Origin: an uncultured Lachnospiraceae bacterium
Lineage (GTDB): Bacteria; Bacillota; Clostridia; Lachnospirales; Lachnospiraceae
Direction of reading: 5' to 3'
DNA length: 34,819 nt
NCBI GenBank assembly: GCA_900549995.1
Contig: URQQ01000044.1
Span: 1-34,819 of the forward strand
Under the pieces are notes generated by a model. It was not told where the DNA came from. It made no database searches and saw only the letters and a list, made by a program, of their open reading frames with translations. How positions within the stretch are numbered: the first letter of the stretch is position 1; every line of letters begins with the position of its first letter. Of this stretch, positions 1 through 7,233 are shown in pieces. The translations under genes were made by a program, and so were the position numbers.

Positions 1-853
1 GGTTTATGCAGATGGGGAAGAGATGATTGCATCAGATGATATTGATGCTGTTATTGTGACAACCATTGACCCATTTCATGAGAAATATGTGATGGCAGCG
101 ATTCAGGCTGGAAAATATGTATTCTGTGAGAAACCTCTTGCTCCGGAAGCAGATGCATGCAAAAGAATTGTGGATGCGGAGATCAACGGGGGAAAGAAAC
201 TCGTTCAGGTTGGATTTATGAGAAGATATGACCAGGGATACCGTCAGTTAAAAGAGGCGATCAAGAACCGCACATATGGAGAACCTCTGATGCTGCACTG
301 TGCGCATCGGAATCCTGCAGTTGATGAAAGCTATACGACACCGATGGCAGTGGAAAACTCAATGATTCATGAGATAGATGTTTTGAGATGGCTTCTTGAT
401 GAAGATTACGCAACGGCAGAGGTTGTATTTGCCAAAAATACGAGACGTACACACAAAGATTTGATGGATCCTCAGATTATGATCCTCACTACAAAATCAG
501 GTGTCAGAATTGATGTTGAAGCATTTGTAAATACAGGACATTGCTATGATATCAAGTGTGAAGTGTGCTGTGAAGATGCAATCCTGAACCTTCCGGAACC
601 ATCGAACATTGAAGTATGTGCCAATGCACAGAGAGGCCATGCGATTCACAGTGACTGGTCTACACGTTTTGTGGATGCGTATAATACTGAGGTACAGGAA
701 TGGATCGATGCAACGAAAGAGGGACGTGTGGATGGGCCGACCGCATGGGATGGCTATGTAGGACAGGTAACAGCAAAAGCAGCTTCCAAAGCCCGTGATA
801 CTCAGACAGTTGTAAAAATTGATATGGAAGAAATGCCACAGTTTTATAAATAA
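1..853 (+). CDS. Gfo/Idh/MocA family oxidoreductase, 5'-partial
   Basis: NAD(P)-dependent sugar or polyol dehydrogenase of the Gfo/Idh/MocA family, related to inositol 2-dehydrogenase. The reading frame is open from base 2, so the N-terminal nucleotide-binding glycine motif lies outside the window and the first ATG at 23 is internal. The visible part starts in the Rossmann fold (IDAVIVTTIDPFHEKYV). It contains the family EKP motif (CEKPLAP), whose lysine is usually catalytic, and HEIDVLRWLL, which has the spacing expected for the catalytic Asp/His region of inositol-dehydrogenase-like members. The rest is the C-terminal alpha/beta domain. It is followed after 18 bases by two TIM-barrel genes and a symporter, so it is probably part of one catabolic operon. 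The substrate is unknown: inositol, a keto-sugar intermediate or a glycoside-linked sugar are all possible. Confidence 0.9.
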   Translation, partial: VYADGEEMIASDDIDAVIVTTIDPFHEKYVMAAIQAGKYVFCEKPLAPEADACKRIVDAEINGGKKLVQVGFMRRYDQGYRQLKEAIKNRTYGEPLMLHCAHRNPAVDESYTTPMAVENSMIHEIDVLRWLLDEDYATAEVVFAKNTRRTHKDLMDPQIMILTTKSGVRIDVEAFVNTGHCYDIKCEVCCEDAILNLPEPSNIEVCANAQRGHAIHSDWSTRFVDAYNTEVQEWIDATKEGRVDGPTAWDGYVGQVTAKAASKARDTQTVVKIDMEEMPQFYK

Positions 854-871
854 AACAGGAGGAGAGAAAGT

Positions 872-1792
872 ATGAAAATAGCATTTGATGTGGATGTCCT
901 TGCAAAACAGATGGATATTAACCGTATGGTACACCAAGTTGCAGATTGGGGATATAAATACATAGAACAGTCTCCTCATCCAAGAATCAACCCATTCTAT
1001 AAACATCCTTTATTTTCGAAGGAATGTGAAATGGAATACAGGAAAGCACTAAGAGAGACTGGATTGGAGATTTCATCATTTATCGTTGTATACCGCTGGT
1101 CAGGGCCGACGGAGGAACAGAGACGGTTCGCGGTAGAAAACTTTAAGCGGATGATTCAAATTGCCTCAGATATGGGGGTTAAAGTAATTAATACCGAATT
1201 ATCAGGAGATCCAAACCAGCAGGAGATCTGTAACGGAATGTGGTTCCGTTCAATGGAGGAACTTCTTCCAATCATAGAAAAAGAGGGGATCAGGGTGGAG
1301 ATACAGTCTCATCCATATGATTTCTGCGAACTGAATAATGAGACCTGCGATATGGTGAAGTCATTCCGTTCCAGGAATCTGGGATATGTATACTCTGCAC
1401 CTCACGGATTTTTCTATGACCAGGGCAAAGGGGACGTGGCATCGATGCTTCGTTACGCAGGGGATGAACTTACGCATGTATTGTTTGCAGATACCTTTAA
1501 CCAGACAAAAGACTGCAGGTATATCCTGAATCCGCCATGGTTGAACGGACGTGGAAAAGCAGATGTCACTGTGCACCAGCATCTTGCCATGGGAGAAGGC
1601 GATGTGGATTTTGACCAGATTTTCCAGACGTTAAGAGAGATGGATTTTGCCGGAAAACAGCTGAAGGAAGACGCTGCAAAAGCCGGCGGTGACAATATTG
1701 CATGTGTTTCTATGTTTGGATTTCCGGAGAAGATGGACCGGCAGGCACCGAAGGCACGTGAGCGGATAGAGAAAAATCTTTTGAATTTATAA
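872..1792 (+). CDS. Sugar phosphate isomerase/epimerase family TIM barrel
   Basis: A 306-residue AP-endonuclease-2/xylose-isomerase-like TIM barrel, probably a cytosolic sugar or polyol isomerase, epimerase or lyase. The ATG at 872 has a strong GGAGGAG site just upstream. Visible features are the N-terminal strand MKIAFDVDVL, an acidic residue in VEIQSHPYDF and the C-terminal VHQHLAMGEGDVDFDQI typical of the family. Where the paralogue downstream has a metal-site DPSH, this protein has YSAPH, so the aspartate is replaced by serine. The metal site may therefore be altered, or this is a distinct subfamily. It lies between the oxidoreductase and a second barrel protein with short spacers, implying co-transcription. 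Specific substrate not determinable. Confidence 0.85.
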   Translation: MKIAFDVDVLAKQMDINRMVHQVADWGYKYIEQSPHPRINPFYKHPLFSKECEMEYRKALRETGLEISSFIVVYRWSGPTEEQRRFAVENFKRMIQIASDMGVKVINTELSGDPNQQEICNGMWFRSMEELLPIIEKEGIRVEIQSHPYDFCELNNETCDMVKSFRSRNLGYVYSAPHGFFYDQGKGDVASMLRYAGDELTHVLFADTFNQTKDCRYILNPPWLNGRGKADVTVHQHLAMGEGDVDFDQIFQTLREMDFAGKQLKEDAAKAGGDNIACVSMFGFPEKMDRQAPKARERIEKNLLNL

Positions 1793-1817
1793 ATCATAGA
1801 AAGGGAGGAAAATGGAT

Positions 1818-2759
1818 ATGAAATTAGCGCTTTGTACAGATGTATACGGAGAGTTGACTTTTACAGAAATGCTTGATAAGGTAAAATCATTAGGAATCAA
1901 TGCAGTAGAAATGACAGCAGGAGGCTGGGGAGGCTGTAAACATGTGCCTACACAGGAACTTCTGCAGGATGAGAACAAACTGAAAGCTTACAAAGATGAA
2001 CTTGACAAAAGAGGAATGGAGATTGCGGCGCTTAACTGTTCCGGTAATCAGCTGTGCCCGGGAGAGATGGGGGAACTTCATACGAAGACGATCTATGATA
2101 CAGCAGTACTTGCCGGGAAATTAGGTGTGAAGAAACTTGTGATGATGTCCGGGCTTCCGGCAGGGGCACCTGGGGATAAGACTCCGAACTGGTTTACCTC
2201 GACGGTTTCCTGGCCGGATTATATGGCTGAAAGTGTGAGATATCAGTGGGAAGACGTTGCGGTGCCGTGGTGGAAAGCGTTTGTAGAACATTGTAAGAAG
2301 AATGGAGTGGAGCAGATTGCAATCGAGGAATTCCCCTGCCAGCTGGTACATAATCCAGAGACATTATGGAAACTCCGCAATGCTGTTGACCCAATGATCG
2401 GTATGAATATGGATCCATCTCACCTTATGGTAATGGGGGCAGATCCGATTGCCGGACTCCGTAACCTGGAAGGGGCAGTTTACCACATTCATGGGAAAGA
2501 CGCCAGAATTGAAAGAGGCCTGTGTGACATCAACGGGCTGACGGAGACAAAGCCGGTGACAGATTCCAAGAACCGTACATGGAATTATGTGGCAGTTGGC
2601 TGCGGAAAAGATTTGCAGTGGTGGAAGGAATTTTTCTCTGTGGCACATATGATGGGATATGACGGATATGTGTCACTGGAAATGGAAGATTTGACAATGA
2701 GCGTAGAGGCCGGACTTTCTACATCGATTGATGCCTTAGAGCAGACGATCAGCAAATAA
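1818..2759 (+). CDS. Sugar phosphate isomerase/epimerase family TIM barrel (second copy)
   Basis: A 313-residue TIM barrel of the xylose-isomerase-like superfamily. I chose the ATG at 1818 (MKLALCTDVYGEL) over the one at 1812 because GGAGG at 1804-1808 gives 9 bases of spacing rather than 3. Likely divalent-metal ligands are all visible in order: Glu in IAIEEFP, Asp and His in NMDPSH, His in YHIHGKD and Glu in SLEMED. This barrel therefore appears catalytically complete, unlike its upstream neighbour. The family covers inosose isomerases/dehydratases, epimerases and subunits of C-glycoside-cleaving enzymes. The oxidoreductase-barrel-barrel-symporter order fits an oxidise-then-isomerise-or-eliminate scheme on an imported sugar or glycoside (inference). 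Confidence 0.87.
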   Translation: MKLALCTDVYGELTFTEMLDKVKSLGINAVEMTAGGWGGCKHVPTQELLQDENKLKAYKDELDKRGMEIAALNCSGNQLCPGEMGELHTKTIYDTAVLAGKLGVKKLVMMSGLPAGAPGDKTPNWFTSTVSWPDYMAESVRYQWEDVAVPWWKAFVEHCKKNGVEQIAIEEFPCQLVHNPETLWKLRNAVDPMIGMNMDPSHLMVMGADPIAGLRNLEGAVYHIHGKDARIERGLCDINGLTETKPVTDSKNRTWNYVAVGCGKDLQWWKEFFSVAHMMGYDGYVSLEMEDLTMSVEAGLSTSIDALEQTISK

Positions 2760-2779
2760 AAAAGAAAAGAGGTACACAA

Positions 2780-4192
2780 ATGAATCTGAATGGTTTTAAT
2801 AAACTGGTCCAGAAGGACCGGGTAACCGGATTTGAGAAATTTGCGTACGGGTGTGGTGAAATCTCGACCAACATAGTGTTTACAATTGCTACCAGCCTGT
2901 TAGTCATGTTTTATACAGATGTTGCACATGTATCTGCTGCGATTATAGGTATGATAATTGCGGTATCACAGATATTTAACGGTATTTCAGATATTGCGGC
3001 GGGTTTTATCGTAGACCGGACACGATCCAAATATGGACGTGCCCGGGTCTGGATGCTGAGAATGTCCATACCTTATGCAATTGCGGCAGTTTTGCTTATG
3101 ACAGTTCCTCAGATTGGAACTTTTGCGCAGACGATCTATATTTTTATTACATATAATTTGATGCTGACGGTTGTCTATACATTGTTCCAGCTTCCGTTTG
3201 CCACGACGATGACTTATATGACACGTGATCAGGGTGAGCGTGCCAAGATTAATATTATCCGTATGGCGATGAGTCCGGTCGGAAATATTCTTGTTACGCT
3301 TCTGTTCACAAGAATTCTTGGGTTCATGCCAGGCGGCGGGATGGATTCCCAGAGGAACTGGGTGATACTGACGGCAATCTACGCGTTTGGTGCTGCACTC
3401 CTGATGTTGTTCTGCTTTGCTACAGTGCGGGAACGTGTTGTGGTAAATGATGAGATGGGGGGAGAAAAAATCCCTCTGAAAAAAGCAATTCCGGCATTAT
3501 TTAAAAATAAATACTTTATTATGCTGTTTCTGTTCTTTGTATTTTTTGCAATGTACCAGACATTTGCAGGTACTATGGCGACTTATTACTGTAAATGGAT
3601 TGTGGGCGACACAAATATTATCGGGAATGTCAATACAGCATGTTATGGTATTACTATTTTTGCGACGCTGGCACTTGGGAAAGTCATGCATCTGATGAGC
3701 AAGAGAAACTGGTGTATACTCGGAGCTGGATTTATCATTGCCGGATCACTGATCCTGCTGATCAGCCCGGAGAACGTAACGCTTGTAACCTTTGGCGGAC
3801 TGCTTCGTGGAATTGGTATGACACCGATTCTTGGGATGATCTTCACAATGATTGCAGATGCGATTGAATACGGGCAGTGGAAGACAGGACTTCGTACTGC
3901 AGGCGCAATTCAGTCGGCAACAACCTCCGGACAGAAGTTTGGACAGGGAATAGGATCTGCGCTTATAGGATTTATCATGGAAGCCAATGGATATAACGGG
4001 AACCTGAGCGTACAGTCGGCACAGGCAACCCAGACAATAGAGAACCTGTTTATCTATGGAGTTACGGTTCTTGGGATTATTATGATTGTCATTCTGCTGT
4101 TCTACAAACTGGACAAAGAATATCCGAAGATCATCAAGGAACTTCTGGAGCGTGAGGCAAAAATTACAGCGAAGAAAACTTTGGCTGAATAA
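2780..4192 (+). CDS. MFS glycoside-pentoside-hexuronide (GPH) cation symporter
   Basis: A 470-residue, twelve-helix inner-membrane transporter of the GPH:cation symporter family (MelB/XylP/UidB type), importing a sugar or glycoside with H+ or Na+. Supporting sequence includes the N-terminal EKFAYGCGEISTN, typical of GPH proteins, and the loop DRTRSKYGRAR after the second or third helix. Hydrophobic segments follow along the whole length. A purine-rich AGAGGT ribosome site precedes the ATG. It is the last gene of the operon, followed at once by a terminator, and very likely supplies the substrate for the three upstream enzymes. Length is normal for the family. Confidence 0.92.
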   Translation: MNLNGFNKLVQKDRVTGFEKFAYGCGEISTNIVFTIATSLLVMFYTDVAHVSAAIIGMIIAVSQIFNGISDIAAGFIVDRTRSKYGRARVWMLRMSIPYAIAAVLLMTVPQIGTFAQTIYIFITYNLMLTVVYTLFQLPFATTMTYMTRDQGERAKINIIRMAMSPVGNILVTLLFTRILGFMPGGGMDSQRNWVILTAIYAFGAALLMLFCFATVRERVVVNDEMGGEKIPLKKAIPALFKNKYFIMLFLFFVFFAMYQTFAGTMATYYCKWIVGDTNIIGNVNTACYGITIFATLALGKVMHLMSKRNWCILGAGFIIAGSLILLISPENVTLVTFGGLLRGIGMTPILGMIFTMIADAIEYGQWKTGLRTAGAIQSATTSGQKFGQGIGSALIGFIMEANGYNGNLSVQSAQATQTIENLFIYGVTVLGIIMIVILLFYKLDKEYPKIIKELLEREAKITAKKTLAE

Positions 4193-4201
4193 TATAAGAG
4201 A

Positions 4202-4246
4202 AGACCATTCTATTTCTAAAAAAGAAACAGGATGGTTTTTTCTTTT
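4202..4246 (+). terminator. Rho-independent terminator of the sugar operon
   Basis: ACCATTCTATTTC at 4204-4216 pairs, with two G-T wobbles, to GAAACAGGATGGT at 4224-4236. It is followed by a T-rich tail (TTTTTTCTTTT). It lies 11 bases after the symporter stop. Confidence 0.8.
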
Positions 4247-4262
4247 CTGGAAGCTGATAACA

Positions 4263-4271
4263 TGTTATAAT
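4263..4271 (+). promoter_or_regulatory. Extended -10 promoter element for the LacI-type regulator
   Basis: TGTTATAAT is a perfect extended -10 box between the operon terminator and the regulator start at 4330. No convincing -35 is visible at the expected distance, as is usual for extended -10 promoters. The regulator therefore seems to be transcribed independently of the operon before it. Confidence 0.5.
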
Positions 4272-4329
4272 CGGATACAGAAAGAGTTCGATCTACTTAT
4301 ATATGGCACAAAGAAAGGAAGCAGTGAAT

Positions 4330-5355
4330 ATGGGTGTTACAATCAAACAGATTGCAGAGATGGCGGGAGTACACAGATCTACAGTTGACAAAGTTCTGCA
4401 TAACCGGGAAGGGGTCAGCGATCCTGTCAGGAAACGGGTGCAGAAGATCATAGAGGAATGCAATTATCAGGCAAATCCGATCGGGAAAGCCCTGAAAATG
4501 CAGGATAGAGATCTGCATATCAAGGTGGTGCTTCTGGATGTAGATGCCCGTCCCTATCTGATCAGGGGGATAGAAGAAGAACTGAAAAAATATGGTTCTT
4601 TTCATATTTCAATTGAGTATACTGTGATTCCATATTCAGATATCAACGGACAGGCGAGGATACTGGAAGACTGTGTAAAGGAAAAGGTAGACGGGGTGAT
4701 TTTAAGTCCGATCAATGCACCTTTTGTTGTCCGGGCGATTGACTGCTGTGAGAGTGCAGGAATTCCTGTAATTACGGTAAACACGGATATCAAAGGAAGT
4801 CAGAGGCTTTGTTTTATCGGTCAGGATGGATTTAAGGCGGGGCGAGTGGCAGGGCGTCTGATGGGTGAGTTTTTGAACGGACAGGGACTGGTCGCTGTTT
4901 TTACGAGTGATGGCGATAATCATCAGTCCTTTCCATTCGGGACGAGAGAGGGAGGTTTCCGAAAATTTGTAACGGAAGCATATCCTGAGATGCAGCTCAT
5001 GGAAGCAGTCAGAACAGAAGAAAAACCGCAGATTATCCGGCGTGAGATGCGCAGGCTCTGCGAGAATGAGCCGGAACTCAAAGGGATCTTTATTACCTGC
5101 GGAGGGGTAAAAGCTGTAGGCGATGTGCTGCAGGAATATGAAATTAAGAATGTAAAGGTGATTTGTTTTGAAAATTATCCGGAGATTCTGGAACTGATGA
5201 AAGAGGATGTTGTTACATCTACCCTGGACAGTGGAATACAGGAGCAGGGAAGGCGGGCGCTTGAGATTCTGATGGATAAGCTGATCTATGACAGAAATCC
5301 AGCTTCCAAACATCTGTATTCGGAGATACGGATTATGGTGAAGGAAAGTATATAG
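4330..5355 (+). CDS. LacI family transcriptional regulator
   Basis: A 341-residue LacI-type DNA-binding regulator. The N-terminal helix-turn-helix is clear: TIKQIAEMAGVHRSTVDKVL, then the hinge region HNREGVSDPVRKRVQKIIEE. The rest is a periplasmic-binding-protein-like sensor of the ribose/simple-sugar type (VDGVILSPINAPFVVRAI, GIPVITVNTDI). I preferred the ATG at 4330, because AGGAAG lies 8-14 bases upstream. An in-frame ATG at 4303 has no ribosome site and adds residues before the usual MxTIKxIAxxAGV start. It has its own promoter and terminator and probably controls the sugar operon just upstream. The ligand is unknown. Confidence 0.9.
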   Translation: MGVTIKQIAEMAGVHRSTVDKVLHNREGVSDPVRKRVQKIIEECNYQANPIGKALKMQDRDLHIKVVLLDVDARPYLIRGIEEELKKYGSFHISIEYTVIPYSDINGQARILEDCVKEKVDGVILSPINAPFVVRAIDCCESAGIPVITVNTDIKGSQRLCFIGQDGFKAGRVAGRLMGEFLNGQGLVAVFTSDGDNHQSFPFGTREGGFRKFVTEAYPEMQLMEAVRTEEKPQIIRREMRRLCENEPELKGIFITCGGVKAVGDVLQEYEIKNVKVICFENYPEILELMKEDVVTSTLDSGIQEQGRRALEILMDKLIYDRNPASKHLYSEIRIMVKESI

Positions 5356-5392
5356 GGCTTGTGTAAAATAGTCTGAAAGTATGTTAACATAT

Positions 5393-5438
5393 AAAAAGCA
5401 CGGCAATGGAGTTTTGGATCCATTTGCTGTGCTTTTTT
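5393..5438 (+). terminator. Rho-independent terminator after the LacI-type regulator
   Basis: AAAAAGCACGGCAA at 5393-5406 pairs with TTGCTGTGCTTTTT at about 5424-5437, and the stem ends in a T run. It closes the regulator transcript. Confidence 0.8.
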
Positions 5439-5538
5439 GATGTAATAAAGTAATGTTTTCCGGGGCATAGAGTATTCCGCATAAAGTGTCAATTCCGGGG
5501 AATGACCGATAGGAGCAGAACAACAGTGGATAAATGTT

Positions 5539-5549
5539 AAAAACTGGTT
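5539..5549 (+). promoter_or_regulatory. Distal PucR-like box A
   Basis: AAAAACTGGTT, sharing its core with the three other copies upstream of the ureide genes. Unlike boxes B and D it is followed by a T run and not by GACCA, so it is the weakest match. Confidence 0.35.
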
Positions 5550-5723
5550 TTTTAATACGATAAATTCTGGGAAAGTAATTTTAATCATTGGGATTTAAAG
5601 GTAAATATAAATAATAAAAAGAAGTAAAAAAAATAATCCATATGTAAATTTTCACAAAAAACTCCGTGATATTTTGGAGCTTAGTGATATTGTGATTTAG
5701 GATAAAGTGATATAAAATAGATT

Positions 5724-5740
5724 AAAAATTGGTTGACCAG
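5724..5740 (+). promoter_or_regulatory. PucR-like / FadR-like operator box B
   Basis: AAAAATTGGTTGACCAG. The left part fits the Bacillus subtilis PucR box as I recall it (WWWCNTTGGTTAA) except for the C and one A. The right part makes a TGGT-TG-ACCA palindrome of the kind bound by GntR/FadR-type regulators. It lies about 40 bases before the allantoinase start, near where a -35 would be. Confidence 0.5.
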
Positions 5741-5778
5741 TAACGATAAAGAGTAAACTGAATTCAAGGAGAAAAGTA

Positions 5779-7218
5779 ATGTATGATTTGGTTGTTAAAA
5801 ATGGGAAGCTCGTTACACCGGACCGCATTTATGAGGCAGATATTGCGATAGAAGACGGCAGATACGCTGCGTTCTTTGCGCTGGGAACAGAAACACAGGC
5901 CAAAAAGATTATTGATGCAAAGGGCTGTTATGTCTATCCTGGGATCATAGACTGTCATGCACACCTCAATGAGCCTGGTTTTGAATACAGGGAAGATTTC
6001 GAGACAGGATCACGTGCGGCAGTTACCGGCGGATGTACATGTCTGATCGATATGCCGCTGAACAATGATCCATCTCTGGTGAACAAAGAGTTTTTTGATC
6101 TGAAGCTAAAGTGTATTTCCAGGCACTCTGCTGTTGATTTTGCATTATGGGGAGGAATTGTTGGGGACTATGGCAATCAGCCGGGAAGTGTGAAGAATAA
6201 TATGGATGATCTGGTGGAGCTTCAAAAATGCGGGGTAGCTGCATTCAAAGGCTTCACCTGTCCGAACGGTGATCTGTTTCCGGCCGTGAATATGGGAAAT
6301 GTTCGTAAGGCATTGGAGATTTTAAAGCCATACGACGCACTCTGTGGTTTCCACTGTGAGGAGTTCGGGCAGGTGTTGGAACGTGAAAAAGAAGCGAAAG
6401 CAAAGAAGGGAAGAACGAGAGACGAGATGATAAGAGACTTTTTGGATTCTCATGATGTGTGGACGGAATATGTGGCGGTGAAGAATGTCATCGATATGGC
6501 GCGGGCAACCGGGGGGCGTATACATATCTGCCATGTCAGCCATCCGATGACAGCACAGGCTGTAAAAGATGCGATTCACGAAGGGGTTCCGGTTACGGCG
6601 GAGACTTGTCCGCATTATCTTGGATTCACGGAAGAGTTTGTGTTTGAAAAAGGAGCACCCGCCAAGTGCACGCCTCCGATGCGCAGGAAAGAAGAGGCGG
6701 AAAAACTATGGGATTATGTGCTGGATGGCACGTTATCTTGTGTAGGAAGCGATCACTCGCCGGCGGCAGATGAGGAGAAAGATAATGGGACAAAGGATAT
6801 CTGGCATGCATGGGGAGGGTTAAATTCCATCCAGTTCTTCCTGCCAATGATGTTCGATATGGCTGTACACAAGAAAGGGCTGAGCCCAAGTCTGATTGCG
6901 AAGGTCATGGATTATAATCCGGCGAAAGTGTTTGGGCTTTACGGACAGAAAGGTGCATTCGAAATCGGATTTGACGGGGATATTGTCATCGTTGATCCTG
7001 ACAAAGAATGGAAATGCAGACAGGAGGAACTTCTGACAAAGAGCCATGTATCCTGTTTTGACGGGCTGGAGGGAAAAGGAACCCCTGTCTGTACTGTCAT
7101 CAGGGGCAAAGTGGTTGCTGAAGACGGGATGTACAAAGAGGAAGCTGTTGGGTATGGCACATATATAAGGCCGCTGTCCTGTGAAAGTTCCGCCAAAGGA
7201 ACGCTGGTGGAAGAATAA
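5779..7218 (+). CDS. Allantoinase-like cyclic amidohydrolase (first copy)
   Basis: A 479-residue amidohydrolase of the allantoinase/dihydropyrimidinase group, expected to open the hydantoin ring of allantoin to give allantoate in the cytosol. The binuclear metal site is complete: H60 and H62 in DCHAHLNEPG, the carbamylated lysine K157 in AAFKGFTCP, H192 in FHCEEF, H252 in ICHVSHP and D325 in GSDHSP. ETCPHYLGF is also typical. The ATG at 5779 follows AAGGAG. The next gene is a tandem paralogue whose ATG is 15 bases after this stop, so the two are co-transcribed. The neighbouring allE and M20 genes favour allantoinase over dihydropyrimidinase, but hydantoinase activity cannot be excluded. Confidence 0.85.
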   Translation: MYDLVVKNGKLVTPDRIYEADIAIEDGRYAAFFALGTETQAKKIIDAKGCYVYPGIIDCHAHLNEPGFEYREDFETGSRAAVTGGCTCLIDMPLNNDPSLVNKEFFDLKLKCISRHSAVDFALWGGIVGDYGNQPGSVKNNMDDLVELQKCGVAAFKGFTCPNGDLFPAVNMGNVRKALEILKPYDALCGFHCEEFGQVLEREKEAKAKKGRTRDEMIRDFLDSHDVWTEYVAVKNVIDMARATGGRIHICHVSHPMTAQAVKDAIHEGVPVTAETCPHYLGFTEEFVFEKGAPAKCTPPMRRKEEAEKLWDYVLDGTLSCVGSDHSPAADEEKDNGTKDIWHAWGGLNSIQFFLPMMFDMAVHKKGLSPSLIAKVMDYNPAKVFGLYGQKGAFEIGFDGDIVIVDPDKEWKCRQEELLTKSHVSCFDGLEGKGTPVCTVIRGKVVAEDGMYKEEAVGYGTYIRPLSCESSAKGTLVEE

Positions 7219-7233
7219 TTGGAGGAACAGCGG

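Larger units (their letters stand above)
5439..5778. other. AT-rich regulatory intergenic region before the allantoinase operon
   Basis: No gene is supported here. The stretch contains two AAAAA(C/T)TGGTT boxes (5539-5549 and 5724-5740) and four GTGAT(A)T direct repeats starting at 5666, 5684, 5692 and 5707. A possible -10 (TAAACT, 5754-5759) lies 24 bases after the second box core. The antisense reading frames across it look like shadows, with no family resemblance. Confidence 0.6.

Noticed and set aside
1812..1817. Earlier ATG for the second TIM-barrel gene
   Set aside because: Only 3 bases from the ribosome site; the ATG at 1818 has proper spacing and the usual MKLAL start.
4702..5523. 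273-residue minus-strand frame opposite the LacI-type gene
   Set aside because: Antisense shadow of a clear LacI-family gene, with Cys/His/Phe-rich composition typical of such shadows.
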